DNA of 29,014 nucleotides from a virus: positions 1-29,014 of IMG/VR virus record IMGVR_UViG_3300017996_000185. One strand, given 5' to 3'. Within the stretch, counting starts at the first letter, position 1, and each line of letters starts with the position of its first letter. Shown one piece after another: positions 21,019 to 29,014 of this stretch. The translations under genes were made by a program, and so were the position numbers. The notes below the pieces were generated by a model, which made no database searches, was not told the DNA's origin, and saw only the letters and a program-made list of their open reading frames with translations.

Positions 21019-21396
21019 ATGGTAACCGTAACACCAGACCAGACTACACCTTTCGGCGGTATCGACAATACGGGGACGCTCATGTCCGTAGACGGTTCTC
21101 TGGCGCTTTCAGGGAACTACGGAGGCGCGGCCACTCATGGCGACACGATGGACTTGAGCAAACTGGGCGTGTCTTCGAGCCAATTGCCGGTCAAGGTGAG
21201 GGTCTACGAAGCGCCGGCGGCGGGAGTGCTCGCTACGGGCTACATCTTCATCTACTGCCACGGGACAACCCAGGCCAATGGCGTTCTGCAGATTCAAACG
21301 GCAATCGGTACCGAGTTCACGGAAGGCAATCCGTACAACACGACCTTTGCCAATTCCAATCTGCGATTCAAGGCGTTTTTCCCATCCCTGGTGTAG
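21019..21396 (+). CDS. Small beta-rich virion protein, capsid-decoration-like, 125 aa
   Basis: ATG 21019 is chosen because AGAGGAG stands 6 bases upstream; the longer frame from 20944 overlaps the previous gene. The product begins MVTVTPDQTTPFGGIDNTGT and has many short beta-strands (SLALSGNYGGAA, LPVKVRVYEAPAAGVLATGY, IFIYCHGTTQANGVLQIQTA), ending KAFFPSLV. Size and composition resemble jelly-roll decoration proteins, though their genes usually sit before the capsid gene. Function is inference. Confidence 0.6.
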   Translation: MVTVTPDQTTPFGGIDNTGTLMSVDGSLALSGNYGGAATHGDTMDLSKLGVSSSQLPVKVRVYEAPAAGVLATGYIFIYCHGTTQANGVLQIQTAIGTEFTEGNPYNTTFANSNLRFKAFFPSLV

Positions 21397-21411
21397 TCTG
21401 GAGCCTCCGAA

Positions 21412-24400
21412 GTGGCCTACAGTCCACAAAAGGGCGATGTGGAGGTATCCCTGTCGGTTTGGGGATCTCTCATCACCGAAACCCCTCCGGCATCGCTTCC
21501 CGAAGGAGTGAGTCCAGATAACGCCGATGTGGATTACGTCCCTGGTGCAGTCTTCAGTCGGGCCGCATTGCAGAAGGTGTTTCCCGTTCCATTTCCGGCG
21601 GGAGGTCCGAACGGGTACGTCCCAACAATCGTCTACGGTAAGACTTTCATAACCCCGCTGGGCGATGTGGAGAACCTATACTTTGACTCCAACGGGATTC
21701 TTTACTGGGAAGACGTTACGAATGCGCCTGGATCTCTTACTCGTCTTGGTGCCTTTGCGCCTGGATCATTCTGCAAGTCAATTACGGCGTTCGGGCGAGA
21801 GTACATCGCCATTTCGGATGGATTGCATGGATCAGACGTTCCTCTCCAGTGGGATGGGGTGAATCTTGACAGGGTTACGCAAGATGGCCCAGGAGCTCCT
21901 CCTACCGTGTCAAGTATTGCCTTACCTTCCGTTTCTCTACAAACGACAGGGGCCATCGTTCTTCATTTGAGTGAGTGCGACCCTGCCAGTCCCTCAGGCG
22001 GGTACTTCACGACCATCAACCTCTTCACACTCAGTTCGATCACTGGCATAAAAGTTGGGGATTCTGTCACGGTTGCCGGCTACACAGGAGCGTCCGCTCC
22101 AATGAATGGTGCATGGCCAGTTCTCCAGGCGGTGCAGGGGAGCGGAGGTGGATCAAGTTTGCTGATCCTTGGCGCTTACTTGCCATCGAGCACCGTCTAT
22201 TCGACAGCGCCAGCAACCGGCACCGTTCTCACTGGGACATTGGTTCGAAAGGGAAACACGGTAACTGCTAACTGTGTATCTCCGCACGGTCTCAAAGTTG
22301 GGTATCAGGCGCAGATATCCAACATAGTCGCAGCGGTCATTGGAACTTCGATATCGTACATCGTTATCGATAATGAGAACAACCCTGGAATTGCGACCGT
22401 AACGACGGCCACGCCACATGGGCTTGTACCAGAAATTTTCGTCAATATCCTTGGCGTTCAGCCGATCGCCGTTGGCACAGCAATCACGGCGATATCGTTC
22501 GCTGGGGGAATCGTCACAGTCACAACCAGTACAACTCACGGGCTGACACCAGGAGCAGTCGTTGGCATTTCCGGAACGACAAACTACAACGCCGGCGCTG
22601 TTGCTGTGGCAGGAACTCCATCGCCAACCACCTTCACCTATGCTTGGAATCCGGTTACAGCACCCGCCGCCGAATCCACTGGCAGCGTATCGCTTACCTG
22701 GCCAGTGCCGGATACTCAGGACCCGAGCTATTTCCAGATTCAGTCGTGCCCCACTGCGACATCCTTTCAAGTAGCAGTAACGTATTCGGATGGAACCTGG
22801 CTTAGCGGAATCGTAGCCTATCCATGGGACGGGACATTTTACGTGGCGGCGGTACCAACGCCGACGACATTTCAGTATCAGCACTATGGACCTGATGCGA
22901 GTTCCTCGACGGTCGGGACAGCTACACCATTCGGGCAAGCTGCCCCTGGGATTCATCAATGCCAAGTGCTATTCTTGACACGCAATGGGTACGTCACAGC
23001 TCCGAGCCCACCCGTGCAGTGGACAGCGCCAGGTGGCCAGTACGTCTCGATTTCTAATATTCCCATTGGCCCTGGAAACGTGGTTGCACGGATCCTGGCG
23101 TTCACTGGAGCAGATGGCGATAGTTTTTTCTATATCCCGGCTACACCGGAAGAGAATGGACAGGTCGTCGGGACACCTACGCAGATAAACGATAATTCGA
23201 CTACATCAGTTACGCTTGATTTCAGCGATCCGACGTTGTTTCAATCACTCGGTATCGATATCCCAGGCAATGACTTGGCTGCGCAGATCGTAATTGACGG
23301 TGCGCTCGGATTCGGCCTTTATGCCAGCCGTCTTTTCACTTGGGGTCAGCGCAATCGAATCCAAAATCTTTTGAACATGGGATTCGATGGGGGCTACTTC
23401 CTGGTTCCGTCCGGTGGAGGATCCTCCGCGCCCGGACCTCCTGCCGGGTGGACCTATAACGGCACTGGCAACGCCATTGTCTACGATGCGCATTTTGGAA
23501 TCGTCTGGGATATCAACGTCATTTCCGGTGGAACTCCACAGGGCTCACTGAGCCAATCGATGTTTGAGGACGCCTACGGAGATCCTATTGCTACTCCGAA
23601 CACGCCGTACTCCCTGCGCGTGTGGTTGCAGCCGCAATCGAATGGGTTTTCCGGTCTGACGTTTTTCGCGGTTATCAGCAGCTTTTCCACCGGATTCACA
23701 TCCCAGGCTTCAATTCCCGCCAGCGCGATGAACCAATCTGGGAGCTACTGTGAGGCGCAATTCTCGCTGCCGATTCCAGATGCAGCGATCCCAGCCGATT
23801 TAATACTGACCATCTATGCCACAAATGGAGGTGGTGCCAATGTGAATCTCTGGGTGGATGATTTATCCATCATTTATGCGCAGACACCTTACACCGATAC
23901 CGTGATGAATGCCAGCTATCCGAACAATCCCGAAGCGTTCGACGGCGTAGCCGGAGTCATCGGATCGACTCAGGACCAGCGCAAAATCATGGATTTTTCG
24001 GACATCCGCCAGACGGCTTATTTTCTAACGCAGGATCCGAGTGGCAGGCTACATGAGTTCAGCGACAATGCCGCGGCGCAACCCGTTGACTGGGAAGTTC
24101 GGGAGGTAGCGGCAAACTGCGGGTTGCTGTCCGCATTCGCGCTTACAAAATCCCAAGCGGATGACTCAAGTTCGGCCGGAGGGGAAGAGTGGTTCGCCTG
24201 GGCGAGTTACTACGGAGCGCGCATCTTTGGCGGTGACCAGCCGTGGAAAATATCGCAGGAAATCGAGCCGACGTGGGAAGCCCAACTCGACAGCGCGAAT
24301 CCTGCTGGGCTGATCACAAGTTGGGCGCTTAACGATCCCGTGAAGAAAATGCTGTTCTTTGGCATGCCAGCGAAAGATGCGCCGAGCATTATTTTTGCCG

Positions 24401-25044
24401 TGAGCTACCGGCAACTGGACACGGCATACGCCATTGGCAATACCGGCCCTGTCCGGATCGGATTCAGCGGTCGCCTGATCGCTACGGATCACAGCAGGAA
24501 GTGGACCCGTTGGCGCATCACTGCGAATGGCGCGGCACTCATGGTGCGCTCCCCCGGCAGCATCCAGCCCGTATTTTTTGGAGGGAATGGGCAGCAGGTT
24601 GGGAACTCTGCTGGGTTTGGGAATGTCTATGTGCTGAACCAAGCCAGATACACCGACGACGATTATGGCCAGATCCGGGCCTACTACACCACAGCGTTTC
24701 TTCCCTCCAAGGATCAAGAAGAAGCCACGCAAATGGGAGGGTATCGAAAGCTCCTGGTATACGTGATTTCGTATGCTACTGGGCTTGGCAATATGGTATT
24801 CCAGCCCTTGGTAAACCAACTCGGCAATGCATGGCCGATCACGGCGATGCGCCAATTATCATGGGCTCCGAATTACGACATGGAATTTGCCGGATGCTCC
24901 GCGCAGGGAAACCGTATAGCGCTCAGGATTGAATCGGTGCCGAACCCTCCCGTTACCAGCGCTACAGACAATTCTTTCAATATCCAAAGGCTGACGGCAT
25001 TTGTGCGCAAGTGCGCAAGATTGCCTGTGCGGGGGGCCGCATGA
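21412..25044 (+). CDS. Very large tail or DNA-stabilisation protein, 1210 aa
   Basis: GTG 21412 has GGAG 9 bases upstream. The N-terminus (LPEGVSPDNADVDYVPGAVF, SRAALQKVFP) has the opening typical of large phage stabilisation or tail-tubular-like proteins (EGxSPxxxDVxFxPGxVxxRxGL). It is beta-rich with several repeats that end in HGL (TANCVSPHGLKVG, TVTTATPHGLVPE, TVTTSTTHGLTPG at about residues 290, 335 and 375). Later parts (RIFGGDQPWKISQEIEPTWE, DDYGQIRAYYTTAFLPSKDQ, LSWAPNYDMEFAGCSAQGNR) look like a beta-propeller or WD-like fold. No enzyme motif is apparent. It is probably the main tail hub, plug or nozzle. Its stop overlaps the next start (ATGA). Confidence 0.75.
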   Translation: MAYSPQKGDVEVSLSVWGSLITETPPASLPEGVSPDNADVDYVPGAVFSRAALQKVFPVPFPAGGPNGYVPTIVYGKTFITPLGDVENLYFDSNGILYWEDVTNAPGSLTRLGAFAPGSFCKSITAFGREYIAISDGLHGSDVPLQWDGVNLDRVTQDGPGAPPTVSSIALPSVSLQTTGAIVLHLSECDPASPSGGYFTTINLFTLSSITGIKVGDSVTVAGYTGASAPMNGAWPVLQAVQGSGGGSSLLILGAYLPSSTVYSTAPATGTVLTGTLVRKGNTVTANCVSPHGLKVGYQAQISNIVAAVIGTSISYIVIDNENNPGIATVTTATPHGLVPEIFVNILGVQPIAVGTAITAISFAGGIVTVTTSTTHGLTPGAVVGISGTTNYNAGAVAVAGTPSPTTFTYAWNPVTAPAAESTGSVSLTWPVPDTQDPSYFQIQSCPTATSFQVAVTYSDGTWLSGIVAYPWDGTFYVAAVPTPTTFQYQHYGPDASSSTVGTATPFGQAAPGIHQCQVLFLTRNGYVTAPSPPVQWTAPGGQYVSISNIPIGPGNVVARILAFTGADGDSFFYIPATPEENGQVVGTPTQINDNSTTSVTLDFSDPTLFQSLGIDIPGNDLAAQIVIDGALGFGLYASRLFTWGQRNRIQNLLNMGFDGGYFLVPSGGGSSAPGPPAGWTYNGTGNAIVYDAHFGIVWDINVISGGTPQGSLSQSMFEDAYGDPIATPNTPYSLRVWLQPQSNGFSGLTFFAVISSFSTGFTSQASIPASAMNQSGSYCEAQFSLPIPDAAIPADLILTIYATNGGGANVNLWVDDLSIIYAQTPYTDTVMNASYPNNPEAFDGVAGVIGSTQDQRKIMDFSDIRQTAYFLTQDPSGRLHEFSDNAAAQPVDWEVREVAANCGLLSAFALTKSQADDSSSAGGEEWFAWASYYGARIFGGDQPWKISQEIEPTWEAQLDSANPAGLITSWALNDPVKKMLFFGMPAKDAPSIIFAVSYRQLDTAYAIGNTGPVRIGFSGRLIATDHSRKWTRWRITANGAALMVRSPGSIQPVFFGGNGQQVGNSAGFGNVYVLNQARYTDDDYGQIRAYYTTAFLPSKDQEEATQMGGYRKLLVYVISYATGLGNMVFQPLVNQLGNAWPITAMRQLSWAPNYDMEFAGCSAQGNRIALRIESVPNPPVTSATDNSFNIQRLTAFVRKCARLPVRGAA

Positions 25045-25616
25045 GTATCAAAAATCTGTCCTACTTCCGGAATTTGCCGGCCGGAGCAACCATTCAAGAA
25101 ATGGGGGCGCGTCTTTATGAGGCCATTGCGGACATCGATCAGCAAATCGGGAACGTCGCACAGCAGACGAACTCAAGCCGCGCCTCCCAACCTTCCGCGC
25201 CCCCAAAAATATCGGCACTCAATGTCACGGCGGCGGACGGAATCTTCGACGCCAAAATTACGGATACATCGGCGTCCTATCGCGGCATTGAATATTTTCT
25301 TGAGCATTCGCCGACGCCGCATTTTTCTGCGCCGACCGTAATACACCTCGGGACGACGCGGAACTGGCGTGGGGCGTTGGGAAACCAGTCGCTTTATTGG
25401 AGGGCGTACAGCGGCTACTCTACATCGCCAGCATCGGCACCGGTCTACCATGGTGGGGCACAGCCTAAGGTCGTGGTCGGCGGCGGTCAGTCATCTGGGC
25501 CTCCAATGCAGGCGTCGTCGGGGAGTGGGACGGCCACCACGCGCGGCAATCAGGGCGGATCTGGATATGGCAAGACACCGTTCGGAAATGGGGTTGTGAC
25601 GGCTCCTGTGCGATGA
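25041..25616 (+). CDS. Hypothetical virion protein, 191 aa
   Basis: ATG 25041 overlaps the previous stop (ATGA), which fixes the start. The N-terminal 45 residues (LSYFRNLPAGATIQEMGARL, YEAIADIDQQIGNVAQQTNS) are helical; residues 60-140 are beta-rich with a fibronectin-III-like look (ISALNVTAADGIFDAKITDT, YFLEHSPTPHFSAPTVIHLG, LYWRAYSGYSTSPASAPVYH); the C-terminus is Gly/Ser-rich and disordered. The layout, helix then FnIII-like domain, fits a tail accessory protein. Confidence 0.65.
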   Translation: MSIKNLSYFRNLPAGATIQEMGARLYEAIADIDQQIGNVAQQTNSSRASQPSAPPKISALNVTAADGIFDAKITDTSASYRGIEYFLEHSPTPHFSAPTVIHLGTTRNWRGALGNQSLYWRAYSGYSTSPASAPVYHGGAQPKVVVGGGQSSGPPMQASSGSGTATTRGNQGGSGYGKTPFGNGVVTAPVR

Positions 25617-25996
25617 AGACCCGCCCGATGATTGCGGCCGACATGCCAATCTTGAAGGCCATGGCTACATCGAGTGGGTTCCCCTACCCAGACCTCTCCG
25701 ATCCCCTTATTGAAGCTGTATACGTGGCTTTGGACGATGCTGGCAGGCCGATTGCCGCAGTTGCCGCAAAACGCATACTGGAACTTTATCTGATCGGGAA
25801 TTCCGAGATGCACCCAGCCTCTAAACTCCATGTCATCAGGATTTTACACGACTCAATGAGAGTCGTTTTGCGAAAATCTGGATATAGCGAGGTAAACGCG
25901 TTCCTACCTCCGGCCATCGCTTCCAGTTTCGGCCATCGCCTGGAGCGCACCTTCGGATGGCGCCCAAATTGGCCTTCCTGGATGAAATCTCTGTAA
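25613..25996 (+). CDS. GNAT-like acetyltransferase-type protein, 127 aa
   Basis: ATG 25613 overlaps the previous stop (ATGA). The chain begins KTRPMIAADMPILKAMATSS, a typical GNAT first strand and helix, and continues GRPIAAVAAKRILELYLIGN (strands 3-4), SKLHVIRILHDSMRVVLRKS (helix after the cofactor loop) and FLPPAIASSFGHRLERTFGW (the final strand-helix-strand). The usual Q/RxxGxG/A cofactor loop is not obvious (HPASKLHV in its place), so it may be inactive or structural. Similar GNAT-like genes occur in the morphogenesis operons of some short-tailed phages. Confidence 0.6.
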   Translation: MKTRPMIAADMPILKAMATSSGFPYPDLSDPLIEAVYVALDDAGRPIAAVAAKRILELYLIGNSEMHPASKLHVIRILHDSMRVVLRKSGYSEVNAFLPPAIASSFGHRLERTFGWRPNWPSWMKSL

Positions 25997-26028
25997 GAGG
26001 ATGTACAATAAGGGCGAGAGGTGCCAGC

Positions 26029-26574
26029 GTGGCGCGAAACTCGGCGGCGGCTCAGACGGCAGAAAATAGCGCAAACAATATCTCATCCACGGCGGCAAAC
26101 AATGCTGGAGCGCTGTTTAGCACGCTTGCCCCTGAATTGGAAAGCGAAATAGCCAACCCGACCGGCATCGCCCCTGCGGATCTCGCCAAAATTACCACGG
26201 CAAACATGCAAGGGGCCGGAGGAACACAGGCCGGCGCGGTGGGGCAAGGGGCGCTGATGGCCGCGCGAACCCGGAATGCAGGCGCGCCGATGGCTGCTAT
26301 CGCCAAATCGGCGCGCTCAGCAGGGAAACAGCTTTCCGAAGCAGATCTCCAGGCGCAGTTGGAGAATACCCAAATGAAAGGAGCAAATCAACGGTCTGCG
26401 ACTGCGGGTCTAGAGGGCTTGTACGGAGAGAATATGGGGACTTCGGTCAATTCTCTTGGGGAGGTGGCGAACAATGTGAACGCAAACACTAATCAGCAGA
26501 ATGAGAGTTGGGATTGGGCCAAGTATCTTCTCGACCCGGCCATGAGCGCAGCTACTAAGGCGATAGGAGTGTAG
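26029..26574 (+). CDS. Alanine-rich putative internal virion protein, 181 aa
   Basis: GTG 26029 has GAGAGG 8 bases upstream; the frame is open back to 25957 inside the previous gene. The protein begins VARNSAAAQTAENSANNISS and is rich in Ala, Gly, Asn and Ser, with helices (LFSTLAPELESEIANP, IAKSARSAGKQLSEADLQAQ) and a Gly-rich part (GAGGTQAGAVGQGALMAART). The end NESWDWAKYLLDPAMSAATK is more hydrophobic. Composition and position match internal or ejection proteins of short-tailed phages, which line the portal inside the capsid and form the DNA-delivery channel. This is inference. Confidence 0.6.
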   Translation: MARNSAAAQTAENSANNISSTAANNAGALFSTLAPELESEIANPTGIAPADLAKITTANMQGAGGTQAGAVGQGALMAARTRNAGAPMAAIAKSARSAGKQLSEADLQAQLENTQMKGANQRSATAGLEGLYGENMGTSVNSLGEVANNVNANTNQQNESWDWAKYLLDPAMSAATKAIGV

Positions 26575-26575
26575 C

Positions 26576-28279
26576 ATGAGCACGTTCACGAGCCCACTGC
26601 CTATTCTGGACGAAATCGACCGTGCCCACGCGCAACTGAGCCCAGAAGCGCAGAAGGCCATCCAACTCTCCGGCATCGTGCCGAAAGCGGCGGCGAACTT
26701 GCAAGCACAGACGCCATTACCAACAGGTCCGGCCGCTCCGGTTCCCCTGACAGCACCGCGCAGTACTCCGGTCGCAGGAATCCCAATCCCTACGCCACCG
26801 ACTCCATCATCAGGCAGAATTATTCCGATCCCATTACGTCCCGTTGGCACCGCGCCCGTATCCGCTACGCCGATTCCGATCCAGTCTCCGGCCCTTCAGG
26901 GCAGCCGCAATGAGGTTGCCCGCCTCACTGTGCCCACCGTTGATCCTGCCACGGGACAACCATTCACAAATCGCTCACAACGTCAGGATCTCGCCGGAAT
27001 CGACAAGTTGCCGAACGCGGCGCGCATCCCGCTCAAGGTGCTGAGCGGCATCGGCAGCACATTTCTGCCTGGCATTACCGCCAATATTCCCGGGACCGAA
27101 TTACACCATCAGATGGTTGTGAACCGTGCCGAGAATGCTGAGAAACAGCAGGAGACCCAACTGAGCGACGATCAACGGCGCGCATTGGAAGCAGCTCAGG
27201 CTTCGGAAGCTGAATCGGCGATTCCGCTCAAGGGGGCACAGGCCAGTGAGGCAGAGGCACGAGCCGAAGAGTTGAGGAATCCGAAACCGAAAGATGCATT
27301 CTCGCTGTGGGTCGCGCATAATCCGAATGGAACTCCCGAAGAATGGGCGCAATTCCAAGAATCGCATCGGCCCACGAGTACCGAATTTGAGGCGTGGGCA
27401 AAACAGAATCCAGGAAAGACAGTTGCAGATTGGCTGAAATTGAAGGAAGAGACGACTTCCGAAGGGAAAGCCCTGAATCCATTTCAGGAGTGGCGCAAAG
27501 CCAATCCCAAAGCGCCGGTGGATGACTGGCTCAAGTTGGAGGAATCTGTCAAACCTGGGGCGCGCGGCGAATACGAAGATTTCAAGGCGGCGTACAAAAA
27601 GAACCATCCCGTCGCCGACGACGAATCTGTCGTTAAGGCATACGCCGCAGAGCACAAACCGCCTCCGAATCCGCAGCAGCCGCCTCAGGCCCTTATCGTA
27701 AATCCGACGACTCATCAGTTCGAAGTCGCGCGGCCCGGATCCGCCGTTCCTGAAGGATTCATGACGGAGACGGGAGCAGCTAACGCCAATGCCCCAACCA
27801 CCCAGATGCGCAATGTGTCGGCTCAAGCCAGTCTAGTACATGAGCAAACTCCCGCCATGCTTTCGGAAATTGACCGGCTGAAAGACAAACTCGGACCCAT
27901 GGCAGGAAGATGGAACGATTTTATGCAGGGCAAGGTAGGCACGGCGGATCCAGATTTTGCGGGGCTCAGGGCAGATCTGCTGATGTACTCTTCGGCAGTG
28001 GCTTTGATGCATGCGCGCGGTAGATTACCGGAAAATCTTCGTGAGGAATTCGACCGCGCGATCAATAATCCAAAACAAGACTTTTCTAACTTGAAGGCAA
28101 CGATTTCTCGCATCGACGATTGGACTTCGAAAAACATGGAGGCGATGAGCGGAAAGAAATCGACTGCCGCTGCGACACACAATGCTCCGCAGGCCCAAGG
28201 TGGCTACATTATCGGGCAAAAGTACCAAGGACAAGAGTATCTGGGTGGTGATCCTAAGGTTCAAGGGAGTTGGAAGTAA
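26576..28279 (+). CDS. Putative internal virion or ejection protein with tandem repeats, 567 aa
   Basis: AGGAG lies upstream of ATG 26576. The order is: short helix (PILDEIDRAHAQLSPEAQKA), a Pro-rich low-complexity region (residues 45-110), a segment with IPLKVLSGIGSTFLPGITAN (about 151-170), a helical acidic region, four repeats of about 31 residues (241-358), and a C-terminal helical domain (MLSEIDRLKDKLGPMAGRWN, LRADLLMYSSAVALMHARGR, LKATISRIDDWTSKNMEAMS). The last ends GQKYQGQEYLGGDPKVQGSW. No catalytic motif. Position before another hydrophobic virion-like gene suggests a DNA-ejection protein. Confidence 0.6.
   Translation: MSTFTSPLPILDEIDRAHAQLSPEAQKAIQLSGIVPKAAANLQAQTPLPTGPAAPVPLTAPRSTPVAGIPIPTPPTPSSGRIIPIPLRPVGTAPVSATPIPIQSPALQGSRNEVARLTVPTVDPATGQPFTNRSQRQDLAGIDKLPNAARIPLKVLSGIGSTFLPGITANIPGTELHHQMVVNRAENAEKQQETQLSDDQRRALEAAQASEAESAIPLKGAQASEAEARAEELRNPKPKDAFSLWVAHNPNGTPEEWAQFQESHRPTSTEFEAWAKQNPGKTVADWLKLKEETTSEGKALNPFQEWRKANPKAPVDDWLKLEESVKPGARGEYEDFKAAYKKNHPVADDESVVKAYAAEHKPPPNPQQPPQALIVNPTTHQFEVARPGSAVPEGFMTETGAANANAPTTQMRNVSAQASLVHEQTPAMLSEIDRLKDKLGPMAGRWNDFMQGKVGTADPDFAGLRADLLMYSSAVALMHARGRLPENLREEFDRAINNPKQDFSNLKATISRIDDWTSKNMEAMSGKKSTAAATHNAPQAQGGYIIGQKYQGQEYLGGDPKVQGSWK
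27296..27649 (+). repeat. Protein-level tandem repeats of about 31 residues
   Basis: Within the 567-aa protein, residues 241-263 (AFSLWVAHNPNGTPEEWAQF), 271-292 (FEAWAKQNPGKTVADWLKLK), 302-324 (PFQEWRKANPKAPVDDWLKL) and a weaker 332-358 (EYEDFKAAYKKNHPVADDES) share F-x2-W-x3-NP-x4-x-DW-x-x-L. The first three are clear. The DNA is diverged, so they are old duplications. Confidence 0.7.
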
Positions 28280-29014
28280 TGGCTGACAAAAAATTCGTCC
28301 CTCCTCCTCCGATACCCGACAACGAGCCGGCGTTCGTACCCCCGCCTCCAATTCCGGACGTAGAGGCCGCTAAGCCGATCACAATCGGAAACCAATGGAA
28401 GGCCGTATCCCCTGGTCAACTGAGCGCCTATGACAAGGCTGGTCCATTGCCCACTCCAGACCTTGGAGAGAAACTCTTAAATCCGGTAGTGGGGCCGATG
28501 GTTGGCGGCATGACTGCTTTAGGCCGCGGATTGATCGCGCCGTCCTCGGAAGAACCTCTTGCCCGCAGGGCATCCGATCTGATCGAGGGCGCTGGTACCG
28601 TAATGCTTCCGCTGGCACTCCCAGGCATGCTCGGAAATCCATTGGCTGCGGGATTGGCGTCGCTGATCGGTCTTGGGGCGCAGCGAGGTGGTCAAGCGAT
28701 AGCGAATGCGGCCGGAGCATCCCCGGACACGTCGCGGCTGATCGGCGATGTTTCTGGAGCCATCTCTGGTCCACTGGCGGCACGCGGAGCGGGAATCATG
28801 CTTGGCAAACCTGCCCCGATGTTGGCCAAAAGTGCCTTCGGCATCAAAGGCGGTACGGAGGCCTACGGGGCTACTCCTGGCGAAGCCATCCTGAACGAAA
28901 CCACCGGAATTCGACCGGCCACGGTGGAGGCATCTGCTCGGGGACGAATTGCAGATCTGGGAAAGCAGTTGGAGAACAAAGCCGCTACCACGCCCGCCCC
29001 TCTGAGCCTTGCTC
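28279..29014 (+). CDS. Putative internal virion or membrane-penetrating protein, partial (C-terminus off the window)
   Basis: ATG 28279 shares its A with the previous stop (TAATG) and has GGGAG upstream. The frame stays open to the right edge (245 codons seen). The N-terminus has two copies of FVPPPPIPD (residues 6-14 and 20-28), then a helical part (GQLSAYDKAGPLPTPDLGEK) and a long hydrophobic, Gly/Ala-rich stretch: VVGPMVGGMTALGRGLIAPS, MLPLALPGMLGNPLAAGLAS, LIGLGAQRGGQAIANAAGAS. Such stretches are typical of ejection proteins that enter the host membrane. A Ser/Ala-rich helical part follows. Where it ends and what follows cannot be seen. Confidence 0.65.
   Translation, partial: MADKKFVPPPPIPDNEPAFVPPPPIPDVEAAKPITIGNQWKAVSPGQLSAYDKAGPLPTPDLGEKLLNPVVGPMVGGMTALGRGLIAPSSEEPLARRASDLIEGAGTVMLPLALPGMLGNPLAAGLASLIGLGAQRGGQAIANAAGASPDTSRLIGDVSGAISGPLAARGAGIMLGKPAPMLAKSAFGIKGGTEAYGATPGEAILNETTGIRPATVEASARGRIADLGKQLENKAATTPAPLSLA

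Noticed and set aside
22153-22965. 270-codon minus-strand frame opposite the large tail gene
   Set aside because: Antisense shadow, rich in Arg, Cys and Ser, without ribosome site or recognisable motifs.

Overview
The window is part of a tailed double-stranded DNA phage genome (Caudoviricetes), or a prophage or metagenomic contig of one. It carries a nearly complete DNA-packaging and virion-assembly operon read rightward: small terminase, large terminase, portal, scaffold, major capsid protein, connector-like proteins, a very large tail or stabilisation protein and putative internal virion proteins. No bacterial housekeeping gene, rRNA or CRISPR array is visible, and no integrase. The set of genes (large portal, separate scaffold, several short connector-type proteins, internal-virion-like proteins with low-complexity segments, no tape measure or tail tube seen) points to a short-tailed (podovirus-like) particle, but this is inference. 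The DNA is moderately GC-rich. The host cannot be named; Gram-negative type Sec signal peptides on two phage proteins and sigma70-like promoters suggest a Gram-negative, perhaps soil, bacterium.

Layout. (1) 107-400: a membrane-anchored coiled-coil protein (holin- or spanin-like), convergent with the next block. (2) 397-2269, leftward: a cluster of very small accessory genes, two of them preceded by near-consensus promoters, interrupted by a transposase remnant. (3) 2276-4681, control region and accessory island: back-to-back divergent promoters, a truncated copy of a terS 5' end, fragments of IS1595-family transposase in both orientations, then a two-gene operon encoding an unrecognised 140-residue protein and an XRE-ImmA/IrrE regulator-protease. 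The operon promoter is bracketed by a perfect inverted repeat. The island is flanked by two 40-bp direct copies (38/40 identical) of the same rightward promoter. (4) 4678-8209: terS, a zinc-ribbon protein, a winged-helix protein with iteron-like repeats in its 5' end, an exported protein and terL. (5) 8247-11764: small proteins, a His-rich protein and a large exported beta-rich protein. (6) 11767-29014: portal, scaffold, capsid, two uncharacterised head-region proteins, three tandem paralogous connector-like proteins, a capsid-decoration-like protein, a 1210-residue tail or stabilisation protein, and putative internal virion or ejection proteins running off the right edge.

How it fits together. 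Most rightward genes overlap or abut by ATGA-type junctions and have Shine-Dalgarno sites, so they form long transcripts starting at the promoter before terS, with possible extra starts before the gene at 8247 and the capsid gene. Several genes at transcript starts lack a Shine-Dalgarno site and have the start codon 6 to 8 bases after a -10 box, which predicts leaderless mRNAs. The most interesting part is the island at 2315-4681: an XRE-ImmA operon and an IS-broken terS relic lie between two copies of the packaging promoter, upstream of an intact but diverged terS.
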